From: Bos javanicus
Taxonomy: Eukaryota > Chordata > Mammalia > Artiodactyla > Bovidae
Length of the DNA stretch: 64,000 nt
NCBI RefSeq assembly: GCF_032452875.1
Contig: NW_026893842.1
Location: 186,001-250,000 of the forward strand
Reading direction: 5' to 3'
The number at the start of each line of letters is the position of its first letter. Position 1 is the stretch's first letter. Below the pieces are notes generated by a model. The model was not told the DNA's origin and did no database searches. It saw only the letters and a program-made list of their open reading frames with translations. Positions 43,908 to 54,760 of this stretch are shown here, piece after piece. The translations under genes were made by a program, and so were the position numbers.

Positions 43908-46900
43908 CTGATCACGTGACTGAGCATGCACTGTTCACGTGGCTGATCATACACTGATCACGTGACTGATCATGCACTGATCACGTGGCTATCATGCACT
44001 GATCACGTGGCTGATCATGCACTGATCACGTGACTGTCATGCACTGATCACGTGGCTATCATGCACTGATCACGTGACTGATCATGCACTGATCACGTGA
44101 CTGATCATGCACTGATCACGTGGCTATCATGCACTGATCACGTGGCTATCATGCACTGATCACGTGGCTGATCATGCACTGATCACGTGACTGATCATGC
44201 ACTGATCACGTCTGATCATGCACTGATCACGTGACTGATCATGCACTGATCACGTGGATGATCATGCACTGATCACGTGACTGATCATGCACTGATCACG
44301 TGGCTATCATGCACTGATCACGTGGCTGATCATGCACTGATCACGTAGCTATCATGTACTGGTCACGTGACTGATCATGCACTGATCACGTAATTGATCA
44401 TGCACTGATCACGTGACTGATCATGCACTGATCACGTGACTGATCATGCACTGATCACGTGACTGATCATGCACTGATCACGTGGCTATCATGCACTGAT
44501 CACGTGGCTGATCATGCACTGATCACGTAGCTACCATGCACTGATCACGTGACTGATCATGCACTGATCACGTGACTGATCATGCACTGATCACGTGGCT
44601 GATCATGCACTGATCACGTGACTGATCATGCACTGATCACGTGGCTGATCATGCACTGATCACGTGGCTATCATGCACTGATCACGTGACTGATCATGCA
44701 CTGATCACGTGACTGATCATGCACTGATCACGTGGCTGATCATGCACTGATCACGTGACTGATCATGCACTGATCACGTGGCTGATCATGCACTGATCAC
44801 GTAGCTACCATGCACTGATCACGTGACTGATCATGCACTGATCACGTGACTGATCATGCACTGATCACGTGGCTGATCATGCACTGATCACGTGACTGAT
44901 CATGCACTGATCACGTGGCTGATCATGCACTGATCACGTGACTGATCATGCACTGATCACGTGGCTATCATGCACTGATCACGTGGCTATCATGCACTGA
45001 TCACGTAGCTATCATGCACTGATCACGTGACTGATCATGCACTGATCACGTGACTGATCATGCACTGATCACGTGGCTGATCATGCACTGATCACGTGAC
45101 TGATCATGCACTGATCACGTGGCTGATCATGCACTGATCACGTGACTGATCATGCACTGATCACGTGGCTGATCATGCACTGATCACGTGACTGATCATG
45201 CACTGATCACGTGATTGATCATGCACTGATCACGTGGCTGATCATGCACTGATCACGTGACTGATCATGCACTGATCACGTGACTGATCATGCACTGATC
45301 ACGTGGCTATCATGCACTGATCACGTGGCTGATCATGCAATGATCACGTAGCTACCATGCACTGATCACGTGACTGATCATGCACTGATCACGTGACTGA
45401 TCATGCACTGATCACGTGACTGATCATGCACTGATCACGTGACTGATCATGCACTGATCACGTGGCTATCATGCACTGATCACGTGGCTGATCATGCACT
45501 GATCACGTAGCTACCATGCACTGATCACGTGACTGATCATGCACTGATCACGTAATTGATCATGCACTGATCACGTGGCTGATCATGCACTGATCACGTG
45601 ACTGATCATGCACTGATCACGTGACTGATCATGCACTGATCACGTGGCTATCATGCACTGATCACGTGGCTGATCATGCACTGATCACGTGGCTGATCAT
45701 GCACTGATCACGTGACTGATCATGCACTGATCACGTGGCTATCATGCACTGATCACGTGACTATCATGCACTGATCACGTGGCTGATCATGCACTGATCA
45801 CGTGACTGATCATGCACTGATCACGTGGCTATCATGCACTGCTCACGTGGCTGATCATGCAATGATCACGTAGCTACCATATACTGGTCACGTGACTGAT
45901 CATGCACTGATCACGTAAATGATCATGCACTGATCACGTGACTGATCATGCACTGATCACGTGACTGATCATGCACTGATCACGTGGCTATCATGCACTC
46001 ACGTGGCTGATCATGCAATGATCACGTAGCAACCATGTACTGGTCACGTGACTGATCATGCACTGATCACGTAATTGATCATGCACTGATCACGTGGCTC
46101 ATCATGCACTGATCACGTGACTGATCATGCACTGATCACGTGACTGATCATGCACTGATCACGTGGCTATCATGCACTGATCACGTGGCTGATCATGCAC
46201 TGATCACGTGCTGATCATGCACTGATCACGTGACTGATCATGCACTGATCACGTGGCTATCATGCACTGATCACGTGACTATCATGCACTGATCACGTGG
46301 CTGATCATGCACTGATCACGTGACTGATCATGCACTGATCACGTGGTATCATGCACTGATCACGTGGCTGATCATGCACTGATCACGTGGCTGATCATGC
46401 ACTGATCACGTGGCTGATCATGCACTGATCACGTAGCTGATCATGCACTGATCACGTGGCTATCATGCACTGATCACGTGGCTGATCATGCACTGATCAC
46501 GTGGCTGACATGCACTGATCACGTGACTGATCATGCACTGATCACGTGATTGATCATGCACTGATCACGTGACTGATCATGCACTGATCACGTGACTGAT
46601 CATGCACTGATCACGTGGCTATCATGCACTGATCACGTGGCTGATCATGCAATGATCACGTAGCTACCATGTACTGGTCACGTGACTGATCATGCACTGA
46701 TCACGTAATGATCATGCACTGATCACGTGGCTGATCATGCACTGATCACGTGACTGATCATGCACTGATCACGTGACTGATCATGCACTGATCACGTGGC
46801 TATCATGCACTGATCACGTGGCTGATCATGCACTGATCACGTGACTGATCATGCACTGATCACGTGACTGATCATGCACTGATCACGTGGATATCATGCA

Positions 46901-48588
46901 CTGATCACGTGGCTGATCATGCACTGATCACGTGTCTGATCATGCACTGATCACGTGGCTGATCATGCACTGATCACGTAACTGATCATGCACTGATCAC
47001 GTGGCTATCATGCACTGATCACGTGGCTGATCATGCACTGATCACGTGGCTGATCACATACCTGTCACGTGACTGATCATGCACTGATCACGTGGCACTC
47101 ATGCACTGATCACGTGGCTGATCATACACTGCTCACGTAACTGATCATGCACTGATCACGTGGCTATCATGCACTGCTCACGTGGCTGATCATGCAATGA
47201 TCACGTAGCTACCATATACTGGTCACGTGACTGATCATGCACTGATCACGTCATGATCATGCACTGATCACGTGGCTGATCATGCACTGATCACGTGGCT
47301 GATCATGCACTGATCACGTGACTGATCATGCACTGATCACGTGACTGATCATGCACTGATCACGTGACTGATCATGCACTGATCACGTGGCTATCATGCA
47401 CTGATCACGTGGCTGATCATGCACTGATCACGTGACTGATCATGCACTGATCACGTGACTGATCATGCACTGATCACGTGACTGATCATGCACTGATCAC
47501 GTGGCTGATCATGCACTGATCACGTGGCTATCATGCACTGATCACGTGACTGATCATGCACTGATCACGTGACTGATCATGCACTGATCACGTGGCTGAT
47601 CATGCACTGATCACGTGGCTGATCATGCACTGATCACGTGACTGATCATGCACTGATCACGTGGCTATCATGCACTGATCACGTGGCTGATCATGCACTG
47701 ATCACGTGACTGATCATGCACTGATCACGTGACTGATCATGCACTGATCACGTGGCTATCATGCACTGATCACGTGGCTGATCATGCACTGATCACGTAG
47801 CAACATGCACTGATCACGTGACTGATCATGCACTGATCACGTAATTGATCATGCACTGATCACGTGGCTGATCATGCACTGATCACGTGGCTGATCACAC
47901 ATGATCACGTGACTGATCATGCACTGATCACGTGGCTGATCATGCACTGATCACGTGGCTGATCATGCACTGATCACGTGGCTATCATGCACTGATCACG
48001 TGGCTGATCATGCACTGATCACGTAGCTATCATGCACTGATCACGTGACTGATCATGCACTGATCACGTAATTGATCATGCACTGATCACGTGGCTGATC
48101 ATGCACTGATCACGTGGCTGATCATGCATCATCGTGACTGATCATGCACTGATCACGTGACTGATCATGCACTGATCACGTGGCTATCATGCACTGATCA
48201 CGTGGATATCATGCACTGATCACGTGGCTGATCACACACTGTCACGTGACTGATCATGCACTGATCACGTGGCTATCATGCACTGATCACGTGGCTATCA
48301 TGCACTGATCACGTGGCTGATCATGCACTGATCACGTGACTGATCATGCACTGATCACGTGACTGATCATGCACTGATCACGTGACTGATCATGCACTGA
48401 TCACGTGGCTATCATGCACTGATCACGTGGCTGATCATGCACTGATCACGCAGCTACCATGCACTGATCACGTGACTGATCATGCACTGATCACGTAATG
48501 ATCATGCACTGATCACGTGGCTTATCATGCACTGATCATGTGACTGATCATGTGCTGATCATGTTTGGTGTCACACACTGATCATGTG

Positions 48589-48824
48589 CCTCTGGAGGCA
48601 ATGAACATAGAGCTGAGTAGGCAGGAATCAGTCAGCAGGCTATAATCATGGAACTCAGCTCTGAGAAATCATGCTGCTCAGCTGGCAATAATCAAGTAGA
48701 TGAGCAGGCAGGAATTACGCAGCACAGGTGGCAATTGTCAAGCAGATGACAGGCAGGAATCGTGCAGCTCAGCTGGCAATTGTCAAGCAGATGAGCAGAC
48801 AGTAATCACGCAGCTCAGCAGGCC
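48589..48824 (+). repeat. 46-bp-repeat block A, unit 9
   Basis: 236 bp, A consensus. Confidence 0.88.
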
Positions 48825-49472
48825 CTGATCACGTGACTGAGCATGCACTGATCACGTGGCTGATCATACACTGATCACGTGACTGATCATGCACTGATCA
48901 CGTGGCTATCATGCACTGATCACGTGGCTGATCATGCACTGATCACGTGACTGATCATGCACTGATCACGTGGCTGATCATGCACTGATCACGTGGCTGA
49001 TCATGCACTGATCACGTGGCTGATCATGCACTGATCACGTGGCTGATCATGCACTGATCACGTGACTGATCATGCAGTGATCACGTGGCTATCATGCACT
49101 ACTCACGTGGCTGATCATGCAATGATCATGTAGCTACCATGTACAGGTCACGTGAATGATCATACACCCATCAGGTGACTGATCATGCACTGATCACGTG
49201 GCTATCATGCACTGATCACGAGACTGATCATGCACTGATCACGTCTATATCATGCACTGATCACATGACTGCCCATGCACTGATCACGTGGATGATCATA
49301 CACTAATCATGTGACAGATCATGCACTGATCACGTGGCTGATCATGCACTGATACCGTGACTGAGCATGGACTGATCACATGACTATCATGTAGTGATCA
49401 CGTGACTTAATGGCGCTGATCATGTGACTGATCATGCGCTGATCATGTTTGCTATCATACACTGATCATGTG

Positions 49473-49712
49473 CCTCTGGAGGCAATAAACAAAGAGCTGA
49501 GTAGGCACGAATCAAACAGTCAGCAGGCAATAATCATGGAACTCAGCTGTGAGGAATCATGCTGCTCAGCTGGCAATAATCAAGCAGCTGAGCAGGCAGG
49601 AATTACGCAGCACAGCTGGCAATTGTCAAGCAGATGACAGGCAGGAATCATGCAGCTCAGCTGGCAATTGTCAAGCAGATGAGCAGACAGTAATCACGCA
49701 GCTCAGCAGGCC
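49473..49712 (+). repeat. 46-bp-repeat block B, unit 9
   Basis: 240 bp B-type block, AATAAA at 49484-49489. Private change: caggaatcatgcagc where the others keep caggaatcgtgcagc, a CpG lost by transition. Confidence 0.88.
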
Positions 49713-50989
49713 CTGATCACGTGACTGAGCATGCACTGTTCACGTGGCTGATCATACACTGATCACGTGATTGATCATGCACTGATCACTTGGACATCAT
49801 GCACTGATCACGTGGCTGATCATACACTGCTCACGTAACTGATCATGCACTGATCACGTGGCTATCATGCACTGATCACGTGGCTGAACATGCACTGTTC
49901 ACGTGGCTGATCACACACCTGTCACGTGACATATCATGCACTGATCACGTGGCACTCATGCACTGATCACGTGGCTGATCATACTCTGCTCACGTAACTC
50001 ATCATGCACACATCACGTGGCTATCATGCACTGCTCACGTGGCTCGTCATGGAATGATCACGTAGCTACCATATACTGGTCACGTGACTGATCATGCACA
50101 GATCACGTAAATGATCATGCACTGTTCACGTGACTGATCATGTACTGATCACGTGACTGATCATGCACTGATCACGTGGCTATCATGCTCTGCTCACGTG
50201 GCTGATCATGCAATGATCACGTAGCAACCATGTACTGGTCACGTGACTGATCATGCACTGATCACGTAATTGATCCTGCACTGATCATCTCATGCACTGA
50301 TCACGTGGCTGATCACACACGTATCACGTGACTGATCATGCACTGATCACGTGACTAATCATGCACTGATCACGTGGCTATCATGCACTGATCACGTGGA
50401 TATCATGCACTGATCACGTGGCTGATCACACACGTATCACGTGACTGATCATGCACTGATCACGTGGCTATCATGCACTGATATCATGCACTGATCACGT
50501 GGCTGATCACGTGATCACGTGACTGATCATGCACTGATCACGTGGCTGATCATGCACTGATCACGTGACTGATCATGCACTGATCACGTGGCTATCATGC
50601 ACTGATCACGTGGCTATCATGCACTGATATCATGCACTGATCACGTGGCTGATCATGCACTATCACGTGACTGATCATGCACTGATCACGTGGCTATCAT
50701 GCACTGATCACGTGACTGATCATGCACTGATCACGTGGCTGATCATGCACTGATCACGTGACTGATCATGCACTGATCACGTGGCTGATCATGCACTGAT
50801 CACGTGGCTATCATGCACTGATCACGTGGCTGATCATGCACTGATCACGCAGCTACCATGCACTGATCACATGACTGATCATGCACTGATCACGTGACTG
50901 ATCATGCACTGATCACGTGGCTTATCATGCACTGATCATGTGACTGATCATGCTGCTGATCATGTTTGGTATCATACACTGATCATGTG

Positions 50990-51225
50990 CCTCTGGAGGC
51001 AATGAACAAAGAGCTGAGTAGGCACGAATCAGTCAGCAGGCAATAATCATGGAACTCAGCTCTGAGAAATCATGCTGCTCAGCTGGCAATAATCAAGCAG
51101 CTGAGCAGGCAGGAATTATGCAGCACAGGTGGCAATTGTCAAGCAGATGACAGGCAGGAATCGTGCAGCTCAGCTGGCAATTGTCAAGCAGATGAGCAGA
51201 CAGTAATCACGCAGCTCAGCAGGCC
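50990..51225 (+). repeat. 46-bp-repeat block C, unit 9
   Basis: 236 bp, the longest C block. It has the full cagtcagcaggc (no 4-6 bp loss) and gcacaggtgg, both also A-block features. This last C block before the junction is therefore the least derived, or an A/C hybrid. Confidence 0.86.
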
Positions 51226-52040
51226 CTGATCACGTGACTGAGCATGCACTGTTCACGTGGCTGATCATACACTGATCACGTGACTGATCATGCACTGATC
51301 ACGTGGCTATCATGCACTGATCACGTGGCTGATCATGCACTGATCACGTGATTGCACACTCACGTGGCTGATCATGCACTGATCACGTGACTGATCATGC
51401 ACTGATCACGTGGCTATCATGCACTGATCACGTGGCTGATCATGCACTGATCACGGGACTGATCATGCACTGATCACGGCGCTATCATGCACTGATACAT
51501 GACTCCACATGCACTGATCACGTGGCTGATCATGCACTGATCACGTGACTATCATGCACTGATCACGTGGCTATCATGCACTGATCACGTGGATATCATG
51601 CACTGATCACGTGGCTGATCATACACTGATCACGTGACTGATCATGCACTGATCACGTGGCTATCATGCACTGATCACGTGGCTGATCATGCACTGATCA
51701 CGTAGCTATGTACTGGTCACGTGACTGATCATGCACTGATCACGTAATTGATCATGCACTGATCACGTGGCTGATCATGCACTGATCACGTGACTGATCA
51801 TGCACTGATCACGTGACTGATCATGCACTGATCACGTGGCTATCATGCACTGATCACGTGGCTGATCATGCACTGATCACGCAGCTATCATGCACTGATC
51901 ACGTGACTGATCATGCACTGATCACGTGGCTATCATGCACTGATCACGTGGCTGATCATGCACTGATCACGTGGCTATCATGTACTGATCACGTGACTGA
52001 TCATGCACTGATCACGTGGCTATCATGCACTGATCACGTG

Positions 52041-52489
52041 ACTGCGCATGCACTGATCACGTGGCTGATCATGCACTGATCACATGGCTCATCATGCACT
52101 GATCACGTGTTTATCATGGCAATGATCAGTGACTGACAGGCACTGATCATGGGACTGTCATGCACTGATCACGTGGCTATCATGCACTGATCACGTGACT
52201 GCGCATGCACTGATCACGTGGCTGTTCATGCACTGATCACGTGTTTATCAGGCAGTGATCAGTGACTGACAGGCGCTGATCAGGGGACTGTGCACGCACT
52301 GATCAGGTGGCTGATCAGGAACTGACCACCTGACTGCGCATGCAGTGATCACGTGGCTGGTCATTCACTGATCACGTGTTTATCATACGGTGATCACGTG
52401 ACTGAGAGGCGCTGATCACGTGACTGTGCCGTCAGTGATCACGTGGCTGAGCAGGCACTGATATCGTGACTGAGCATGCACTGATCATG
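52041..52489 (+). repeat. partial first 1.711b-type unit (23-mer part only)
   Basis: Collinear with 53452-53900 at an offset of 1411 bp. It is more 1.706-like than later copies: gtggctgttcatgc for gtggctgttcggg, ggtcattcac for ggtcgttcac, cgctgatca replaced by cactgatca near 52141, and no gatgacgtgg forms. No 46-mer block precedes it. It is either the oldest edge copy or a recombinant between the two families. Confidence 0.82.
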
Positions 52490-53089
52490 TGCCGGGAGCC
52501 GGGGAGGCATTCCACTCTGGACAAAGGTCATGAGGAAGGAGGCTCGGCATACGCAAATGCGGGATCGAGCCTCAGGAGTCCACCCGGATATTCTCGAGCA
52601 TCTCCCCCCAAAAAACCAGAGTCTGCCTACTGTATTGCTTTGTGCTCTCACCTCTGATTTCACTGGGGGCTGTCCCCCACCACCATCTCGCTCTCTCTGT
52701 CAAAGAGTTAACTTACAGCTCCAATTCATAAAGTTCCTTGTCATTCTTCCCTTTAACTTCCAGCTGAGTCTCCATCTGGAGCGCGGAACCCACCACGCTT
52801 ACTAATTATGCCTGGGCTGCTAAGACCCACTCGAGAAGGTGTCTAGGGTGAGGCACCTTTCGCTATTCGAGAGGGCGCCTGCGGCCTACGTAAGTGGTGC
52901 AAACTTCTTGTCTTGAAGTTTGATTGGTCTTCCGCGTAAACCAAGCTACTCAGTCTCTTTTCTCCACCGAATTTTCCTACTGAGCTCTCCTCATACTATT
53001 ATTCTTGACATCTCTGATTAGCATATAAATAGTCGCCTAGGCCATCTCTCCTTCGAATACCCTGGATCAGTTGGGGCTGGTCCCCGGCA
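52490..53089 (+). mobile_element. endogenous retrovirus LTR (ERVK/lysine-type), copy 1
   Basis: 600 bp. It starts TGCCGGG and ends CCCGGCA, a perfect 7 bp inverted terminus with the TG...CA ends of a retroviral LTR, and is followed two bases later by a primer binding site. Base composition and CpG content differ sharply from the satellite. Visible elements: octamer-like acgcaaat (52550-52557), C6A6 tract (52604-52615), polypyrimidine-cag acceptor-like site (ends 52763), gtaagt donor-like site (52890-52895), inverted CCAAT attgg (52923-52927) and TATA-like tataaata (53024-53031). No AATAAA is seen inside. No gag, pol or env follows; satellite resumes straight after the primer site. Open frames inside it are incidental. 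The virus family is inferred from the lysine primer site only. Confidence 0.85.
53024..53031 (+). promoter_or_regulatory. TATA-like box in the LTR
   Basis: tataaata within gcatataaatagtc, with an inverted CCAAT about 100 bp upstream. If used, transcription would start near 53055, leaving only ~35 bp for R plus U5, which is very short. It is conserved in every LTR copy (next at 54435). Function is inferred from the motif only. Confidence 0.4.
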
Positions 53090-53091
53090 GG

Positions 53092-53109
53092 TGGCGACCG
53101 AACAGGGAC
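53092..53109 (+). other. retroviral primer binding site, tRNA-Lys type, copy 1
   Basis: TGGCGACCGAACAGGGAC matches the 18 nt tRNA-Lys3 primer site used by lentiviruses and many ERVK-like elements, except for A instead of C at position 6. It begins two bases (gg) after the LTR end. The satellite sequence ctcaggaggcaat resumes immediately after its last base. In region 1 the matching satellite position reads tgcctctggaggcaat. Confidence 0.85.
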
Positions 53110-53110
53110 C

Positions 53111-53349
53111 TCAGGAGGCAATACTCAAAGAGCTGAGCAGACACGAACCACGCAATCAGCAGGCAATAAGCATGGAGCTCAGCAGTGACGAATCATGCTG
53201 CTCAACTGGCAATAATCAAGCACGTGACCAGGCAGGAATCACGCAGCTCAGCTGGCAATTGTCAAGCAGATGAGCCGACAGGAATCACGCAGCTCAGCTG
53301 GCAATTGTCATGCAGATGAGCCGGCAGGAATCACGCAGCTCAGCAGGCC
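53111..53349 (+). repeat. 46-bp-repeat block D, 1.711b unit 1
   Basis: Five 45-46 bp repeats beginning gcaat, homologous to the A/B/C blocks of region 1 (closest to B at gaatcatgctgctca) but with its own variants gcaatactc, gcacgtgaccagg and gccggcagg. The LTR insertion point is at the left edge of this block. Confidence 0.87.
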
Positions 53350-53900
53350 CTGATCACGTGACTCTGCAGGCACTGATCACGTGGCTGATCAAGTACAGAT
53401 CACGTGACTGAGCATGCACTGATCACGTGGCTATCATGCACTGATCACGTGACTGCGCATGCACTGATGACGTGGCTGATCAGGCACTGATCACATGGCT
53501 CATCATGCACTGATCACGTGTTTATCAGGCAATGATCAGTGACTGACAGGCGCTGATCATGGGACTGTGCACGCACTGATCACGTGGCTATCATGCACTG
53601 ATCACGTGACTGCGCATGCACTGATGACGTGGCTGTTCGGGCACTGATCACGTGTTTATCAGGCAGTGATCAGTGACTGACAGGCGCTGATCAGGGGACT
53701 GTGCACGCACTGATCAGGTGGCTGATCAGGAACTGACCACCTGACTGCGCATGCAGTGATCACGTGGCTGGTCGTTCACTGATCACGTGTTTATCATACG
53801 GTGATCACGTGACTGAGAGGCGCTGATCACGTGACTGTGCCGTCAGTGATCACGTGGCTGAGCAGGCACTGATATCGTGACTGAGCATGCACTGATCATG

Positions 53901-54500
53901 TGCCGGGAGCCGGGGAGGCATTCCACTCTGGACAAAGGTCATGAGGAAGGAGGCTCGGCATACGCAAATGCGGGATCGAGCCTCAGGAGTCCACCCGGAT
54001 ATTCTCGAGCATCTCCCCCCAAAAAAACGGAGTCTGCCTACTGTATTGCTTTGTGCTCTCACCTCTGATTTCACTGGGGGCTGTCCCCCACCACCATCTC
54101 GCTCTCTCTGTCAAAGAGTTAACTTACAGCTCCAATTCATAAAGTTCCTTGTCATTCTTCCCTTTAACTTCCAGCTGAGTCTCCATCTGGAGCGCGGAAC
54201 CCACCACGCTTACTAATTATGCCTGGGCTGCTAAGACCCACTCGAGAAGGTGTCTAGGGTGAGGCACCTTTCGCTATTCGAGAGGGCGCCTGCGGCCTAC
54301 GTAAGTGGTGCAAACTTCTTGTCTTGAAGTTTGATTGGTCTTCCGCGTAAACCAAGCTACTCAGTCTCTTTTCTCCACCGAATTTTCCTACTGAGCTCTC
54401 CTCATACTATTATTCTTGACATCTCTGATTAGCATATAAATAGTCGCCTAGGCCATCTCTCCTTCGAATACCCTGGATCAGTTGGGGCTGGTCCCCGGCA
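53901..54500 (+). mobile_element. ERV LTR copy 2
   Basis: 600 bp. C6A7 tract followed by cggag (copy 1 has ccagag). Primer site at 54503-54520. Otherwise near-identical to copy 1. Confidence 0.85.
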
Positions 54501-54521
54501 GGTGGCGACCGAACAGGGACC

Positions 54522-54760
54522 TCAGGAGGCAATACTCAAAGAGCTGAGCAGACACGAACCACGCAATCAGCAGGCAATAAGCATGGAGCTCAGCAGTGAC
54601 GAATCATGCTGCTCAACTGGCAATAATCAAGCACGTGACCAGGCAGGAATCACGCAGCTCAGCTGGCAATTGTCAAGCAGATGAGCCGACAGGAATCACG
54701 CAGCTCAGATGGCAATTGTCATGCAGATGAGCCGGCAGGAATCACGCAGCTCAGCAGGCC
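54522..54760 (+). repeat. 46-bp-repeat block D, 1.711b unit 2
   Basis: 239 bp, five repeats. The ctcagatggc variant is shared with units 3 and 6. Confidence 0.87.

Larger units (their letters stand above)
41223..48588 (+). repeat. 1.706-type higher-order unit 8 (7366 bp)
   Basis: Blocks: A 41223-41457, B 42107-42346, C 43677-43907. Intervals: A-B 41458-42106; B-C 42347-43676; C-A 43908-48588 (4681 bp). It returns to the long form: ccatatactgg at 45877 and 47212 (1335 bp apart) and ggcactcatg near 47095, as in units 2-3. Stretches around 44520-45340 are almost pure consensus 23-mers, the most homogeneous part of the window. Confidence 0.9.
1..52040 (+). repeat. 1.706-type (satellite III-like) bovine satellite array
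   Basis: Seen: continuous head-to-tail monomers of 23 bp (12-mer GATCACGTGACT plus 11-mer GATCATGCACT). A frequent 22 bp form has lost the G of the second GATC ('ggctatcatg' for 'ggctgatcatg'). Neighbouring monomers alternate between cgtgAct and cgtgGct, giving a 46 bp dimer. Three 46 bp-repeat blocks per higher-order unit punctuate the array. Known, from memory: this 12/11 prototype and patchwork structure match the bovine 1.706 g/cm3 satellite. Inferred: (peri)centromeric heterochromatin of a Bos chromosome. The right edge is uncertain by several tens of bp, because the neighbouring satellite is made of the same monomer. No interspersed SINE, LINE or unique DNA was seen. Confidence 0.93.
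48589..52040 (+). repeat. 1.706-type higher-order unit 9, cut by the satellite-family junction
   Basis: Blocks: A 48589-48824, B 49473-49712, C 50990-51225. Intervals: A-B 48825-49472; B-C 49713-50989 (1277 bp); the C-A spacer runs only ~815 bp (51226-52040) before merging into the 1.711b-type array. The B-C interval lacks 46 bp after catacact near 49828, so two monomers present in units 1-8 (including gtgtctgaccatg) are gone. A second small join reads gatcatctcatgc near 50284. The spacer has several private scars, such as gattgcacactcacg (~51351) and gatacatgactccac (~51492). Confidence 0.88.
52490..53900 (+). repeat. 1.711b-type unit 1 (1411 bp)
   Basis: LTR 52490-53089, primer site 53092-53109, D block 53111-53349, 23-mers 53350-53900 (551 bp). 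It has gatcaagtacag. It keeps cactgatcacgtgactgcgc near 53443, where later units have cactgatgacg, and is closest to the partial unit to its left. Confidence 0.9.

Noticed and set aside
1..52040. CRISPR-like array of short direct repeats
   Set aside because: Repeats are contiguous with no unique spacers, no leader and no cas genes, and the sequence is vertebrate satellite.
1..52040. Dense GATC sites suggesting a bacterial origin region or Dam-regulated DNA
   Set aside because: GATC is part of the satellite 12-mer and 11-mer. There are no DnaA boxes, no replication genes and no bacterial coding sequence in the window.
51813..52079. An 88-codon frame with a repeated peptide near the family junction
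   Set aside because: It is the 23-mer read in frame for a few monomers because 22 and 23 bp forms happen to keep the frame. No start context and no family.
52583..52598. Possible CENP-B box on the - strand (cccggatattctcgag)
   Set aside because: The spacing between the CCCG and CGA parts is off by one and the last required base differs. No other TTCG or CGAA site in the LTR or monomers fits the box.
52604..52615. Homopolymer differences (C5-C8, A6-A7) among LTR copies as a biological signal
   Set aside because: Homopolymer length is the commonest long-read error. I use it only as a description, not as evidence for copy history.
52439..52805. Frames of 63-113 codons on + and 74-88 codons on - across the LTR edges, repeated in each unit
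   Set aside because: They cross the satellite/LTR join, change length with the C/A homopolymer indels, and overlap on both strands. The LTR is a regulatory, not coding, element.
53091..53273. A 60-codon frame (GTG start) in each 1.711b-type unit
   Set aside because: It begins on the retroviral primer binding site and continues through the D block; no domain and no ATG. A by-product of repeat copying.
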